A stretch of DNA of 64,000 bases, taken from assembly GCF_017654505.1 (NCBI RefSeq), contig NC_054549.1:25814147-25878146 (forward strand). Direction: 5' to 3'. Shown piece by piece: positions 1 through 13,319 of this stretch. Position 1 is the first letter of the stretch. Each line of letters starts with the position of its first letter. Source of the stretch: Polyodon spathula (lineage: Eukaryota > Chordata > Actinopteri > Acipenseriformes > Polyodontidae). A program made the position numbers and the translations under genes. The notes under the pieces were generated by a model, which had not been told where the DNA came from, did not search any database, and was given only the letters and a program-made list of their open reading frames with translations.

Positions 1-71
1 TTTTTTCAGGGTCTTTATACAAAGTTAAAACATTAGTTCTTTAAATATTTTTACATAAAAATGTATACATA

Positions 72-1784
<1,713 letters not shown>

Positions 1785-2110
1785 ACATTATTGGCAATTA
1801 TACAGCATCTGGGCACTGCTCGCCCATTGTTTTCCATAGAGGTCAGCTATTCTGATATAGCTCAATAATGGAAAAGATGGCACTAATTAATGACACCTGT
1901 TCTAAAACAACTGCTTACTGTTGATGAGCTTCACAGTGACACTCGAGCCCCGGTGTCAAAACATGAGCTCTCAGAGGAATCCAGAAATGATTAAATAACT
2001 ATTACTATTTTACTCCACATGTTTAATACCATTGCCGTGCTGTGCTGTGAGGTGTTCCTAAGTAATAGTAAAACTCCCTTGTTCAAATAACCTTGTAACA
2101 TGGCACAGCA
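1785..2110. repeat. diverged interspersed repeat, copy A
   Basis: This segment aligns by eye with 17960-18210. Shared blocks include a CCAT..TTTTC.AT.GAGGTCAG block, GATG.CACTAATT, ACACCTGTTCT and CCCTTGTT.AAATAA, in the same order and orientation. I do not recognise the class. It could be an old SINE or MITE, or a pair of duplicated conserved elements. Confidence 0.45.
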
Positions 2111-2563
2111 ACGCCATTATCCCTTAACGAATGGAGACCTCTTAAAAGGGTCAGTTTATTTGGAAATTAAACTGGAAGAAATTATATCATTTTCAAGTTA
2201 ATGGGAATATATTTATTTATATTGAATGCATACCTTATTGTGATTAATTAATTTAATACCATTAAATAATGCTCCACAATTGCTCTGTTATGTATAAATT
2301 TATAATCTCTAATTTCTGTAAATTAACTTGTGCCTTAAGGGTTTCTCTATTAATGCAGGAGATTAATTAATATTACAAAACTAGCAATGAACAACTTGGA
2401 ACATTCATTTAAGTGTCTGTCTGTGTGTTTTGTTTCACTTTCCCAAATATGGTGTAATTTGCCAGTAGGTACAGTACTGGCATTGATAAACCTTCATCTT
2501 TGTGTCCAGTTGGTTAGTTATACTATATTAATCAGCCTGGATTGACAATGATTTTCATTTTAG
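2111..2563. other. intergenic, very AT-rich
   Basis: AT-rich sequence with several TTAATTAA-like homeodomain-type sites, for example near 2243-2262 and 2361-2371. No gene or mobile element is visible. Confidence 0.35.
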
Positions 2564-2689
2564 TTACCCATCACCAGTGCCGAGGTTACAAAGATACAAA
2601 TGCGATCGCACACACACAGCATCAGTCCTGTGTCAAGAGAATGAAGAGGACAACTGTGACTATGACTCTTCCTCAGAAACCCTTCAAAG
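2564..2689 (+). other. candidate exon, unassigned
   Basis: A 126-base segment follows a plausible acceptor (TTTTCATTTTAG) and ends at a strong donor (CAAAG|GTAAGAG). Its length is a multiple of three and two of the three forward frames are open throughout. One open frame is acidic and Ser-rich near its end (NEEDNCDYDSSSETLQ). I could not match either frame to a known protein. An isolated chance match to splice consensus is quite possible, and no neighbouring exon was found. It could also be a non-coding exon. Confidence 0.25.
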
Positions 2690-5600
2690 GTAAGAGCAGG
2701 AATTGTCTGTTGCTTTTGTTTTCAGTTTGTACAAGGTAAATTTGCCTCTGTAGAGTTTCCACAAATGCATCTGCATCGTCAAGTTGCTGGTGTATGGCAG
2801 GTGTAACAAAGTGTGAGGCAAAGTGTTGGATGTCCCAGGGAACAGTCATGAGGTAAAAACAGAGTAACTATCCAAAAACTTTGATTGAAACCAGAAATTT
2901 TTATAACAACAAAAACATTTCAGGGATTGTTCAGAACTGCAAAACATCACATTACAGAGGTATTGTCAGCATTAATTTTTCACCAATTTTATATTTCAAG
3001 CAATAAATAAAACGTAATGTCCAGTTTTTGCAGTGATAGAGTGTGTTAGCCATCACAATATCACATACGTCTTAAAATCTGTACATGTTATCTTGCGTAT
3101 TTTTTTTAAATGTGTCTATTTTTACTCCTGTGTTTGAATGAGTTTGTACTGTACATGAATGGAGCTCTTGCCCAGAGATTGCTCCTTTCCTAGTGTAACA
3201 CACACCAATGCACACGCGTGGGCATGTTAGCGCAAGAGGACTTCTTCTGCTTGGCAAAAGTCATTGTAAGTACAGCACCTTGGTAACACTGAGGAACAAA
3301 ACCTTTGCAAAACATACTTGTTAGAAACTGAATATGGATAAAAACCAAGTAATATCAGTTTAAGCTGGTACCTAGAAGGAAGAAATCCATCAAAGCAAGT
3401 TAAACTTTCATATTTGTATTTTTCTAATTTATTTAACCAGCAGATTTACCTTTTGAGACCAAGATCTCATTTAAAAGGGGTATTGGAAAACAATAAAAAC
3501 ATGTATGGTTTAAACTTAATCAGCAGCACACATAGATCAAATAACAGAATAAATAAGATTAGTTAATGTGGACTGAAGGATAAGCATTGGCAGGAGGTTC
3601 AAATCAATTCCCAAATACAATCTTTAAAACCAGAGAAAGAAAGATGATCACATTCCATTTTCATGCTATGATGGAAACAATTCCTTGTCTTTGGGAGTTG
3701 ATATGCAAAAGATAATTCTCCCAAACATGGTTGAACCCTTATAAATATCTGCAAGTAATCAAAATGTGGGTACATCTCACTTACACAGCTATAACCTCTT
3801 CCACATGTGTTTGACCCAGCTGAATAAAAGACGAATGGAGGAGGGGGCTGCCAGTCCAAATGAACAGGCTTGCTGTAAAAAAAAAAAAAAAAAAAAAAAC
3901 ATCAGCACTGTCTGTGGACATGAGGTCTACTCAATTTTTCTCAAAGGCCAGGGATCCTTGGCTCCCATTGTAGTTATTTTTACAGAAATACACTAAAGCG
4001 ACTCCCTTCCACTCTTAGATTTTCAAAACATTTGTACAAACGTTTGTCTCAACATTGGTAGTTTAGATCCATTACGGTTTAGATAGACCCAGTTCTGAAT
4101 TCTATATTTCTTCAGAATTTCAAGACACACCCCTTGCCTTTTTAATATGATCAGCTGAACCACATATATAAAATAACTTTTGGTTTTTTGCTTTAGGTGA
4201 GTAAACTAAAGATAAAAATGGTTCCTCTTCCTCTTAACCTTTGTTGTTAATCTTGTTGACCAGCATGGCTTGTTTTATTCCGAACAGTTTATCTCATTGT
4301 TTCTAGCTGCTTTTCTTGCCCGAGGGTCAGGTTTCATTAGATATTTTCCAGCCTTGCTTGTTTAAAAGCCCTGCGCATTATATCTTACTGCCTGTTACAA
4401 GATGCTCACAGTGTCCAATTGCTTCTTCATCAGGCAGAGACCAGACTCCACTGTGGACTATGTACTCAGGAATTTATCAGACAAAGACTGCGTCTCCTCA
4501 ATAGTGAAAAGTGTGAAACTCAACAGAACTTGCAGGTATCCAAAGAAAAGTGACTGATTCTGATTATATGGAGGAAAGATGAGACTAATAAAATATGTTG
4601 GTTTTTTTCTGCTGCATCTTTGCCTGGTTGTTTGATTTTAGACTTATCAAGTCAAGTTTTTATTAACATGAAGAATATAGACCGTGATAATAAAGTACAT
4701 TTCAATATTACTGCTCGGACACAGACAAGACAAGTGGACTCATCTGCCTATATCACCAGGCTCTGATATTCTGAATAACTTAAGCTAATATTTCTATCAA
4801 GTTTCATAACAATTGTATATGTGGTTCTCCACATACGTGCAAAAATAAATGTCCTTGTTTCTGTTTTGACTGTTTCTCTTCTGTACTGTTCATAGAAATA
4901 AAAGCCTTCCCTCTTTTTCCCCATTCCTGTATATGAACATGTAAAACACAGGAAGAGTGCATTTTTATTTCAGTATAACCTTCAATTTCCATGGTAACAC
5001 ATACAGCAGTAATACATATATTTGTATTACAGTCTGCGGTCTTAATAAATATGAAATGGCCACTGTGAACTAACAAAGTGTGTCAATATACGGCATTGTT
5101 GAGACAGCCTCATTCAGGCAATAAGGACTACAATAGCTCAGTATTCATTTTGAACCTGTTTCAGCCTTGTCCCCACTAGTTTCTTACTACTGGTAAAGGT
5201 CTGATCTTGCCATCTGGACTAACTTGGGCCTTCCTTTGGAAATTAGCACTTCTACACTGAGGCCAAGTTACTCCCAATTTTGTAGACAGTCACACCTTTG
5301 TACGACCAATCTTTTTACTTTAGCTCTGGTGTTTTTGTGCATGTTTTGATCCAATGCATTGCCTACAGTCAAACAGCAGTCACACATTGAGATCTAAAAG
5401 TGATGGTCAGGCATTAACACTTAATACAGTGTTATCCAGATAAATACTTATATTGGAAATGTTCTTCTAGTTGCTAAAAAACACACAACAAAGCATTTTA
5501 CTGCTTTACTGCTTTCATTTAATGCACCCCTAAGTATATTTCATTGGCTTATGGTTTCTGTTTATTGACACTTTCACTTTGCAAGACTTCAGCTGATGTG

Positions 5601-7200
5601 CAATGCCATTACATGAATACTGCTGTGTAAGACAATGATTACCATTGGACCAGTGTATGATAAAGCAAAAAAAAAAGCTTTTCTCAGCACAACTAACTGT
5701 TAACATTATAAACAAAGTTAAACTTGTAACATAACAAACAAAGTTTATGATGGCAACCTAATGTCATAATGGTAAACATTATTTTGTACAAAAGTGGACA
5801 GTTGTGTTGTGAACCTGCCTAGAAAAAAACATTCAAATCAAGAGATCAGAAAACAGGCTTGCACATGCAGCCTCCTTTCTTTTCATTACACAGCATTAAA
5901 GAGCTATTCTACGAGAATTGCGAATGCAATACGGTAAACTACGTTATTGAGAATTTAAACATTTCCTTTTCCGAATTGCACAGCAATGAAAAACTACTTA
6001 TTTCTAAACATAAGAATATAGAAAAAGTTTGGGAATGAAGAGAGGTTATTCCATGAAGGCTTAGCCTTTCCTAGCTAACAATTTTCCCAGACGAAGTTTC
6101 CATAAGAAAGGGTCAGATCAGTTAAACTCTAGTAGACACTGAACTCTAGGTATTAGAAAACAAAGCAGGTTATTTTAACAGCAAGTGATTCATTTATTTC
6201 TGTGAAATGCTTAGAGGGATTTTGCAACTGAAGGTTTTATTTTGATGTCTGTGTACGAGGGACAATATCTTTACATTTACCTTCAAATTGTTTCATGTCG
6301 TGGATAATGGATCTAATGGTCGTTTTATGGCTGCTGCAGGAGTGATAAACCTAACACTTTCACTCCAATAATCCCTTTCCTCAACCTCACTAGAGCTGAA
6401 AGGAAAGGCCAATAAATTTCAATTTTTATTACAGCTCCTAGCATCGACAAAAACTCTTCACAAATGGAAGCCTCTGCTTAAAATCTAGTGAATGTTATTT
6501 TACAGTCCTTGTGAGGTTTTAAAAAAAAGAAAAGAAAACTATAGTGAAAAAGTGGTTGAGCTACCAGACTATGCTTTATTGATGCTTCATGGGGTTTGGC
6601 TACATGAATAGTGCTTGTTTTGCACTATTTCAGATTATTGTTTATGATTTCTTTTATGATATGCACTATTCTATTTTCTTGTTAGCGTATTGTATTTTAT
6701 TTTTATTTTTGTTTTATTTGCTAAATGTTTCTTGAAAGTAGATCTTGTGAATATTAAGATCCCTGAAAATGACATGGCTTTTTTTTTATACATGTTTTGG
6801 TCTGACATACTAAGGGAAGGGAGTGTGAATTTATTTCCATCAGGTAATCTCCCTCTGTGGGGAAGAATCTTCTCCCTCTACCCCTCACCTCCACCCTTTG
6901 ATTGGTTTTATCCACTTTGCAATAAAATCAGCTCAGAACAGCTACTGTAAATTCTCTTCTCATCTGCTTATTTGTTCAGCCACACTACTATTCCATTTTG
7001 CCCTATAACCTTGGGTTCTCAGATGTTTGCCCAGAGCTTATTTTTATTTCTATTCAAACCATGAGGTCACACTAGACATCAATGCTGGTAAGAATACATT
7101 TCCTTTGGGGGTGTTTTTTTCGACTGAGGTGCTGGCAGGAGCAATATATAAGCATTAATCTCTGTATAAATGAAAGAAACTGATTCAGTGCATTCAGAAG
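2690..7200. other. intergenic, no gene seen
   Basis: About 4.5 kb without a recognisable gene. It contains a poly-A run (3877-3899). A short AT-rich piece at 3420-3480 (AACCAGCAGATTTACC then GAGACCAAGATCTCAT) resembles the ends of common fish repeats. 6290-6480 has no repeat character and few frames. No RNA gene or full transposon was identified. Confidence 0.4.
3877..3899. repeat. poly-A tract
   Basis: Uninterrupted run of about 23 A. No retroelement body was recognised immediately upstream, so this may be a simple homopolymer rather than a retroposon tail. Confidence 0.85.
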
Positions 7201-7370
7201 GGAAGGAGAAGCCCATCTAATTACTGATGCACATGCTCCACACCCCCTTCCCTAATATCATGCTGCTGTTGCATCCCTGCAGGAGGTTATTGGAACATTG
7301 TGAAAGCCAATTGCATAAAAGAAGGTCCCACACTTTATTGACCTCTATGGCAGTGCAGAGGTTCTGCCTG

Positions 7371-7708
7371 TGTGTGTGTGTTTTGTGGCTGGCAACCATC
7401 TTGGCTGGAGAAGAACCGTTTGCAGGGGCCAAGATGGCCACCTTTGCACAGCCAACCATTGTAAATTGGTGTTATTGTTTAATTGTATAATTGTTAAATT
7501 AGTTTATTGAAAAGTGTAGGATGTGGCCAGGTGGTGATTGAATTATTGATGATCATTTAATTCCTGACCACAGCCTATAAAAGGAACAATAACATGTTTG
7601 TTTGAGGGCAGCACATGGAGAGTGCCCTAAAGACAGGAGTTCAGTAGAGGCACTGCCTAACCTAAAGAGAACATAACAGAAGAGAAAGAATGAAAGAGGA
7701 AAGAAGGA

Positions 7709-7752
<44 letters not shown>

Positions 7753-7960
7753 ATGAAAGAAAGAAAGAACCATGATAGCTGTGCTTGAGTGTTGTTTTGT
7801 TCTGGTTTTGTTTTGTTTGAAACTTTATTTTGTTCTATGTTTTATTTGTTTTGTTGTGAATAAATGTGTGCTCCAGTGCTATAACTGCAGTTACCTCCTG
7901 AGTCTGCTCTTCTCACCACTGACCAGTCTTGACTGTCTGCCACTTTGCCACACACCCCTA
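7371..7960 (+). mobile_element. LTR-like unit, forward copy
   Basis: A block opens with a TG-rich stretch and GTGGCTGGCAACCATCTTGGC, followed by CAAGATGGCCACC. It then has a TATA-like CCTATAAAAGG at 7574-7584, a transcribed-looking stretch, and an AATAAA signal near 7859. A diverged copy in the opposite orientation lies at 8285-8815 with the same order of landmarks, including an AACTGCAGTT block downstream. The layout fits a U3-R-U5 long terminal repeat, but no flanking internal region, primer-binding site or exact ends were identified. Confidence 0.45.
7706..7769. repeat. (GAAA)n microsatellite
   Basis: Tetranucleotide GAAA repeats with a few interruptions, located inside the forward LTR-like unit. 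The opposite-orientation copy lacks this expansion, so it arose after the copies separated. Confidence 0.95.
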
Positions 7961-8284
7961 ATTCTTATTTGTTCTAGATTCAGTTCTTTCGACATAATAC
8001 TGAAATCCAAGAGGTTTTTGTGTTGAAATGCAGATATTTCTGACTCCCTTTCCCAACGCCATGTAAGGGCAGCTTTAAATATCCCAGCACACGACAAGCA
8101 ATTTAATAGCTGCCCCCCTGTCATTGTTAAAATGTTTTTACAACATTGACACATTAAATTTGATCATTTTATTGGCTGTGTTAATGGTCTGTGTCCTGTG
8201 ATGATAAAAGGCTACTCTCCCATTTGGGGTAATACAGTATTGATATTGAATTATTTACAAAAGCACAATGAAGGCATTGTAAAA

Positions 8285-8815
8285 AGGATAGATAGCACTG
8301 ACATATTCAAGGACCAGACCCAGAAACTGCAGTTCAAGCTCTTCTCATGCATTTTTGTTATTAAAAACAAAACCGGAACTAAACAAAACAAACACAGGAA
8401 CAAAAAAAAGGTTTAAACAAAACTCTTCAAAATAAACACAGCATCCAAACTTTGGCTGTCTCAATACTCTCTGCTACTCTCAACACTGTCCTCTCTCTCC
8501 ACTCTGCACTCACACTCACCTGCACACACTCACAAACAAACATTTCTTTGTCTTTTTTTATACCATGTGACCAGGGGTTAATTGACATAGGTCCGCCTAC
8601 ATTTAGAAAACAAGAGACCAAGAACTGTCAACGGGGGGACCCGGGCGACATGGATAGGGAATCGGGAGTGCAGGTTGGTGACCGGACGGCTGCAGCAGCA
8701 GGCAGAGGCGAGAGCCCCATCTGGTTCATCAGGTGCAAATGGTGGCCATCTTGACTCCAGGCTGTTCCTTCACTCCTGAGCCAAGATGGCTACCAGCCAC
8801 AACACACACACAAAG
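8285..8815 (-). mobile_element. LTR-like unit, reverse copy
   Basis: Read on the minus strand, this starts with TGTGTGTGTTGTGGCTGG, then AGCCATCTTGGCT and CAAGATGGCCACC. It continues with a TATA-like GGTATAAAAAAAG near 8556-8568, and an AACTGCAGTTTCTGGGTCTG block near its end. These match, in order, the forward unit at 7371-7960. The middle is more GC-rich (8620-8720) than its partner. It is probably a solo LTR or part of an element bounded by inverted units. Confidence 0.42.
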
Positions 8816-8829
8816 TCTCAGCTTTGCCA

Positions 8830-10344
8830 CAAGGGATACATAGGGATTTAAAAATGGTTAAAAAATGTTAATAAAATAATTATGTTTTTGTAAAAGAACA
8901 TGTACATGTACTGTATAAAGGTTTGTGTGTGTGTGTGTTTTTTTAATAGGAAACAGAAAAGGCTACAATATTCATAAGACCGTAGCCAGCTACGAGGCAT
9001 GGGCCTTGGTTAAAATCATACTTATCATTGTTTATTTAGGCTCTTACGTATTGATTTGTGGCAAAATAAAATGCATTTCATCCCTTGTTCTGTGTACATG
9101 AATTCTCAAGTCCCGCTGAGATATCTACAGCCTCTGTGCTCTTCAGAATCTTTACTGTCTCACAGACTACAGCGACACTGTATAGCTCAGTTTATACAAC
9201 CACAGCCGTGTTAGTTAAACGTGTTCAAATGGCTTCGAAACAACCAAGGCGTGGTTGTTTCGGTATAAGGTGATGCAAAATAATAGTGGTGATCAGAAAG
9301 AAGTACATATCAGCCTAATAATAAGGAATAATACATTCCCTTGGTAGTCTGCAATTTAGCAAATCCATCTTCTTAATATTCCAAAGTGCATGGGCAAGTG
9401 CCTCGGTCATTTTTCATGGCTGGATACTGCCCTGATTCATCCGGACTCTTTTGGCTGGTCTGATCTCCACATTCTTATGAATATAACCATCTTTAACTGC
9501 CTATATTGCAAAAGAGCAACCATTTCTGACTTTAAAACACAAAAAAAAAATATCGCTTTTTTTTATTTATTTTGTAATCATTCAAAATAAGGTTGTGGCA
9601 AGGAATTAAATTTAGGTCTGAAACTCCAAAATCAAGTGCTAAATATTTCTGTTGCTCTTGTGTTATGGAGTGATTTATTCATAATTAGTAACGTCTACAT
9701 ATTACGAATAAGAACTGTGAATTGACTAGTAAAATAAGAGCTCAGGTTACACCTCTTCACAAATAATTTGTGGTCAAAGGAATATTGCAGAAAAACTCTA
9801 AAACTCTAAAAACTCTGTTTAGGGGTGCAGCGTGTGTGTTTTCTCATTATTTAGCTGATGCAGTCTGTAATAACATACAGTAGGTTGGTCTGATTGAGTG
9901 GTATTGGTTTTGCAAGTCCTTAACATTACCGGGTTTGCATATCCCAGGCATGTTGTACTAATAACCTGGACCTGGCATCTATGGACTCGAGCTTCGGACA
10001 TTGACAAAAACATTCTGGCCACATGAGTAGAAACAGATGGATTGGAGAGATGTAGACTTAATTGTCTACAACACTACTTCGTTTCTCTGAAGACCTTATT
10101 GCCTAGAGAATTGGGATCAATTTAAGCAAACCAGGTTTTCTGCTGGTAGGTTGTACATTATACTGTCTTAATCCAGAGACACAATTGGTCCTGAATTTCA
10201 GCAATTTAAAAGAATCCAATACTGAAGTAGTTTGTGGAAATGTATTATCCTGACACTGACGTTTCTATTCAATGGAATAAGTAAGGGCAGTAAGTGCCAG
10301 ACCTTGGCAGCATAAAGTAGATGGCACACCTCACCCTTTAAATA
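8830..10344. other. intergenic, no gene seen
   Basis: No convincing exon, RNA gene or transposon was identified. Frames are short and contain no recognisable domain. Confidence 0.4.
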
Positions 10345-10622
10345 ACACACTTAAGAACATAAGAACATTATGAAAATCAATACTTTAAGCACATTACAGC
10401 AACCAGGAGCAGAGGACACAATCACAAACATTAAGTGGACTTAGGACAGAAGGAAGGAGACACTACTTCTCAAAGAGTGGTGAGGGTACAGAATGGGCTA
10501 CCTAGTTATGCTGTTGAGGCAGAAACACTTGGGTTCTGTAAAACTTAACTTGAGATCAATCAGCTACTAGGAGGCTTAGTGGGCTGAATGGCCTGTGTTT
10601 GTTCATAAATGTTCTTATGTTC
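10345..10622 (+). mobile_element. CR1/L2-type LINE 3' end fragment
   Basis: A degenerate LINE 3' region. It includes AAGAGTGGTGAGGGTACAG, then GGGCTGAATGGCCTGTGTTT, and ends in ATAAATGTTCTTATGTTC. The same landmarks recur in the LINE pieces at 18900-20150 and 35160-35670. It is 5'-truncated and has no usable reading frame. Confidence 0.8.
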
Positions 10623-11347
10623 CTGGAGGAAATGAGTAAAGCCGGGCAATAGAGTTGCTGCAGACCTTGAGACCAGTAAAACTGGATCATACCTACTCAT
10701 CACTTTCTATAGTGTCTCTGTGGGACACAGTATTCTTTTAATATTCTGAGGTCAAGGGAAGGCTGTTATAAATATAACCTCTGACACTGGGGCTTTCTCA
10801 ATATTATCTCTGAGACTGTAGCTTTTACTGCACATCGAATCTACTGACTGGTGGTGATGAAACTGTTTGATATAAGACAGTATAGTTGATAGTGCTACAT
10901 ACTTTTCTTACCTTTCTTATTGTACATTATAACAAACAAATGTATATAACTCATGGATTGTTCCAATATTTAAACAGACACTATTGTATTGTTTTTTTTC
11001 TTTATTCCTGAATGACAAAAATGAATAAACACATTTGTTTTGGTTACAAATGTCTATGCTAAATCATTTAACATTTATATGAAAAATGATTCACCAGGAA
11101 CTAATCATACGCTTAGCTGGACCGTTGCAAATAAACCATTGCGTGAGCTACTGAGTCATGCAGTTACAAAACAGAGATAAGAAGCTAACAAGTTAACAAA
11201 TACCATAATCTGGATCAAGTTAAAATCCCACAGTGACAGTCAGGTTCTCAACTGGTCCTGTCAGTAAAAACACTGAAATGTGCAAAGTATACTACCAATG
11301 AGTCATGCTGTTTTAAAGTGACTGCGAGGTCATTATGTGCTTATAAC
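10623..11347. other. intergenic, no gene seen
   Basis: AT-rich sequence without a recognisable gene or repeat family. Confidence 0.4.
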
Positions 11348-11641
11348 TACAGTAGTGTGCACATTTATTAGAACACCTCAAGATGTGTCATTTTTATACA
11401 CCGGCTTCCATAAAAATCTCTGTGCTTTAATTGGGCATCTTAAACATTTTCTAAAAAATGTCATAAATGTGACTATTCCTTTTCTCTTATCATGCATGTG
11501 TGGCCTCTTGAAGTTAAATTAAATCAATTAAATTAGACCATCTCTAATGTGCCAAGATTTTCAGTGACTGTACATTGGTTTGATTTCACAACAAATCAAA
11601 ACAACAGAAGCAATGGGGTGTTCTAACAATACACTACTGTA
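11348..11641. mobile_element. Tc1/mariner-like MITE (family M1, copy 1)
   Basis: A 294-base element whose left end TACAGTAGTGTGCACATTT and right end (reverse complement TACAGTAGTGTATTGTTAG) form a terminal inverted repeat that starts and ends at TA, as expected for TA-target insertion. The inner ends share GAACACC. It has no coding capacity. A second full-length copy in opposite orientation is at 57463-57849, and a fragment is at 29935-30060. Confidence 0.85.
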
Positions 11642-12499
11642 CATCTTCCAGTACATCCAGCACTGGGAAATAAATCAAAATGATGTCAGTGGTCTGCCTG
11701 CATTGTAATACTGTAGTTCCACTGGTTTAACGATCACAAAGCAGGTGCATCAGCTTCATTTTTATATTGTCTGGATTTTTGGTGGAACTCTGCTAACCCT
11801 GTAAAATTGCATTTTTTATTACTTTAATACTATTTCAGCTCAAAGTCGCACAATTTTAATAACGTTCATGTATTTTTAATACAGCATAGCTCTTAGCTAT
11901 CTCCAAATTACAAGATGTCTCTTATTTATATATTAATAGGAAGTGGAACAAAAACTGCTAGGTAGGTGGCCCACTTCAAAACTTAACAGATAGAACCAGA
12001 AAAAATCCTGCTCATTGGTTATCCACGGCTTTTTTGGGCTAATAAATTCAAGATTAACTTACTGATTCTTTTAGTATGACACAGTTCAAGCCCTATTGTG
12101 TTTCTAACAGTATTGAATTAAAACATAGCTCTATAGTATGTTGCTGAAAACTTTCTCTCAGACAGGTTTGGTAAAGGCATTATTTTTGCTGATACTGTAT
12201 GTTACCTCTTGTTATAAGGACATTCTGTGCACTGATTTCTAAAATAAACAGCTCAATAAGTTTCCAGAGTGTACCTGTAGGTACAGTGTAAATAGGTAAT
12301 GAAATGGTACACCTTCTGGTCATTAAGTTTAATAAACAGGTTTTTGGAGATTGACTTTACTGTAATTGTTTATTTTTTTGTTATATATAAATGTACTCCT
12401 GACTTGCTCTCCAAGTTAGAATGTCTCATTACTCTCCCTCACAGCAGTAACTGCCAACAACAACTCAGAAGACCTGAAGCATCCTCCTATCCCCCAACC
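11642..12499. other. intergenic, no gene seen
   Basis: AT-rich unique-looking sequence. No domain-bearing frame or RNA gene was found. Confidence 0.4.
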
Positions 12500-12770
12500 A
12501 AGCCAGTCGCTGTTACACCCAATGACAAAGGCCAGGCCTGAGGTGTCTGGCCAGCAGTACTTGCTGTTGCACAATTAGGAAAAAAAGTCCCTTCCAGCTT
12601 TACCTCCCTAACCCGTGGGAACACTTGCCAATGTGGCTCTCCTTGTGGAATCTCCAGTGAATACTATCGATTTCTCACAGCCAGGATGCAAACCTGCGGT
12701 TTCCTGACTGTATGAAATCCTGCATACGACATGGCCGTGCCTTTTACCAGGTGAGGCACTAAGGAACCCC
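12500..12770 (-). mobile_element. unrecognised SINE-like family S1, copy 1
   Basis: On the minus strand this begins GGGGTTCCTTAGTGCC and carries CACAGCCAGGATGCAAACCTG (read on +), the equivalent of the B-box region of the copy at 23670-23985. Shared blocks run to the GACAAAGGCC block at the far end. It is diverged, and its head resembles a tRNA gene with A-box-like CACCTGGTAAAAGGC. Confidence 0.6.
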
Positions 12771-13319
12771 GTATAAGTGAGGCTTTTTGAATTGTATCAG
12801 TATCAATTGGGAAAGGAATAATTCTCATGGTGAATGTCACACTTGATACCAGCAGAGCTCAAAATGCAAAATGACTCGGGGGTTCTGCCACCCCTGCAAC
12901 CAGCCTCCCTTTCAAGATTGCAATCCACCTTTCCTCCAGCAATGCTTGCGAGCCAAGGTCTAAATTATAAGTTTCTACCAGCTGAGATTTCTTTATCCGC
13001 CTTGCTTGTTAGCACCTAATTAATATAAATGATATGCATGAGAGAATAAAGGAAGACTTTGATAGTTAATTAGCTTCCATGTAGTTCATTGAGCAGAGTG
13101 CAGAGGGATCCTCCTATTTATTGATTGATATGATAAGATGAATTAGGTAGCTCCATAGCTCATCCTGTGTAGAATCTATCTAGCCTTGTTGTATTTGAGC
13201 TCTACAACTGAGTTGTGTCCGTTTCTGTGTTCCATCAATGGGGCTGACAAAGATATCATCTTATATCAGGGTATAAGTGTAAATAGATGTTATTGCTCAG
13301 GGAGTTTGCCAGTGTCTCT
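12771..13319. other. unique sequence with possible conserved non-coding element
   Basis: No gene is visible. The part at 13005-13080 has clustered homeodomain and POU-like sites (CCTAATTAAT, ATGATATGCATGAG, TTAATTAGC) and low repeat character, which is typical of conserved enhancers. This is a guess from base pattern only. Confidence 0.25.

Noticed and set aside
7371..8815. An intact LTR retrotransposon
   Set aside because: The two units are in opposite orientation and the intervening 320 bases encode nothing recognisable.
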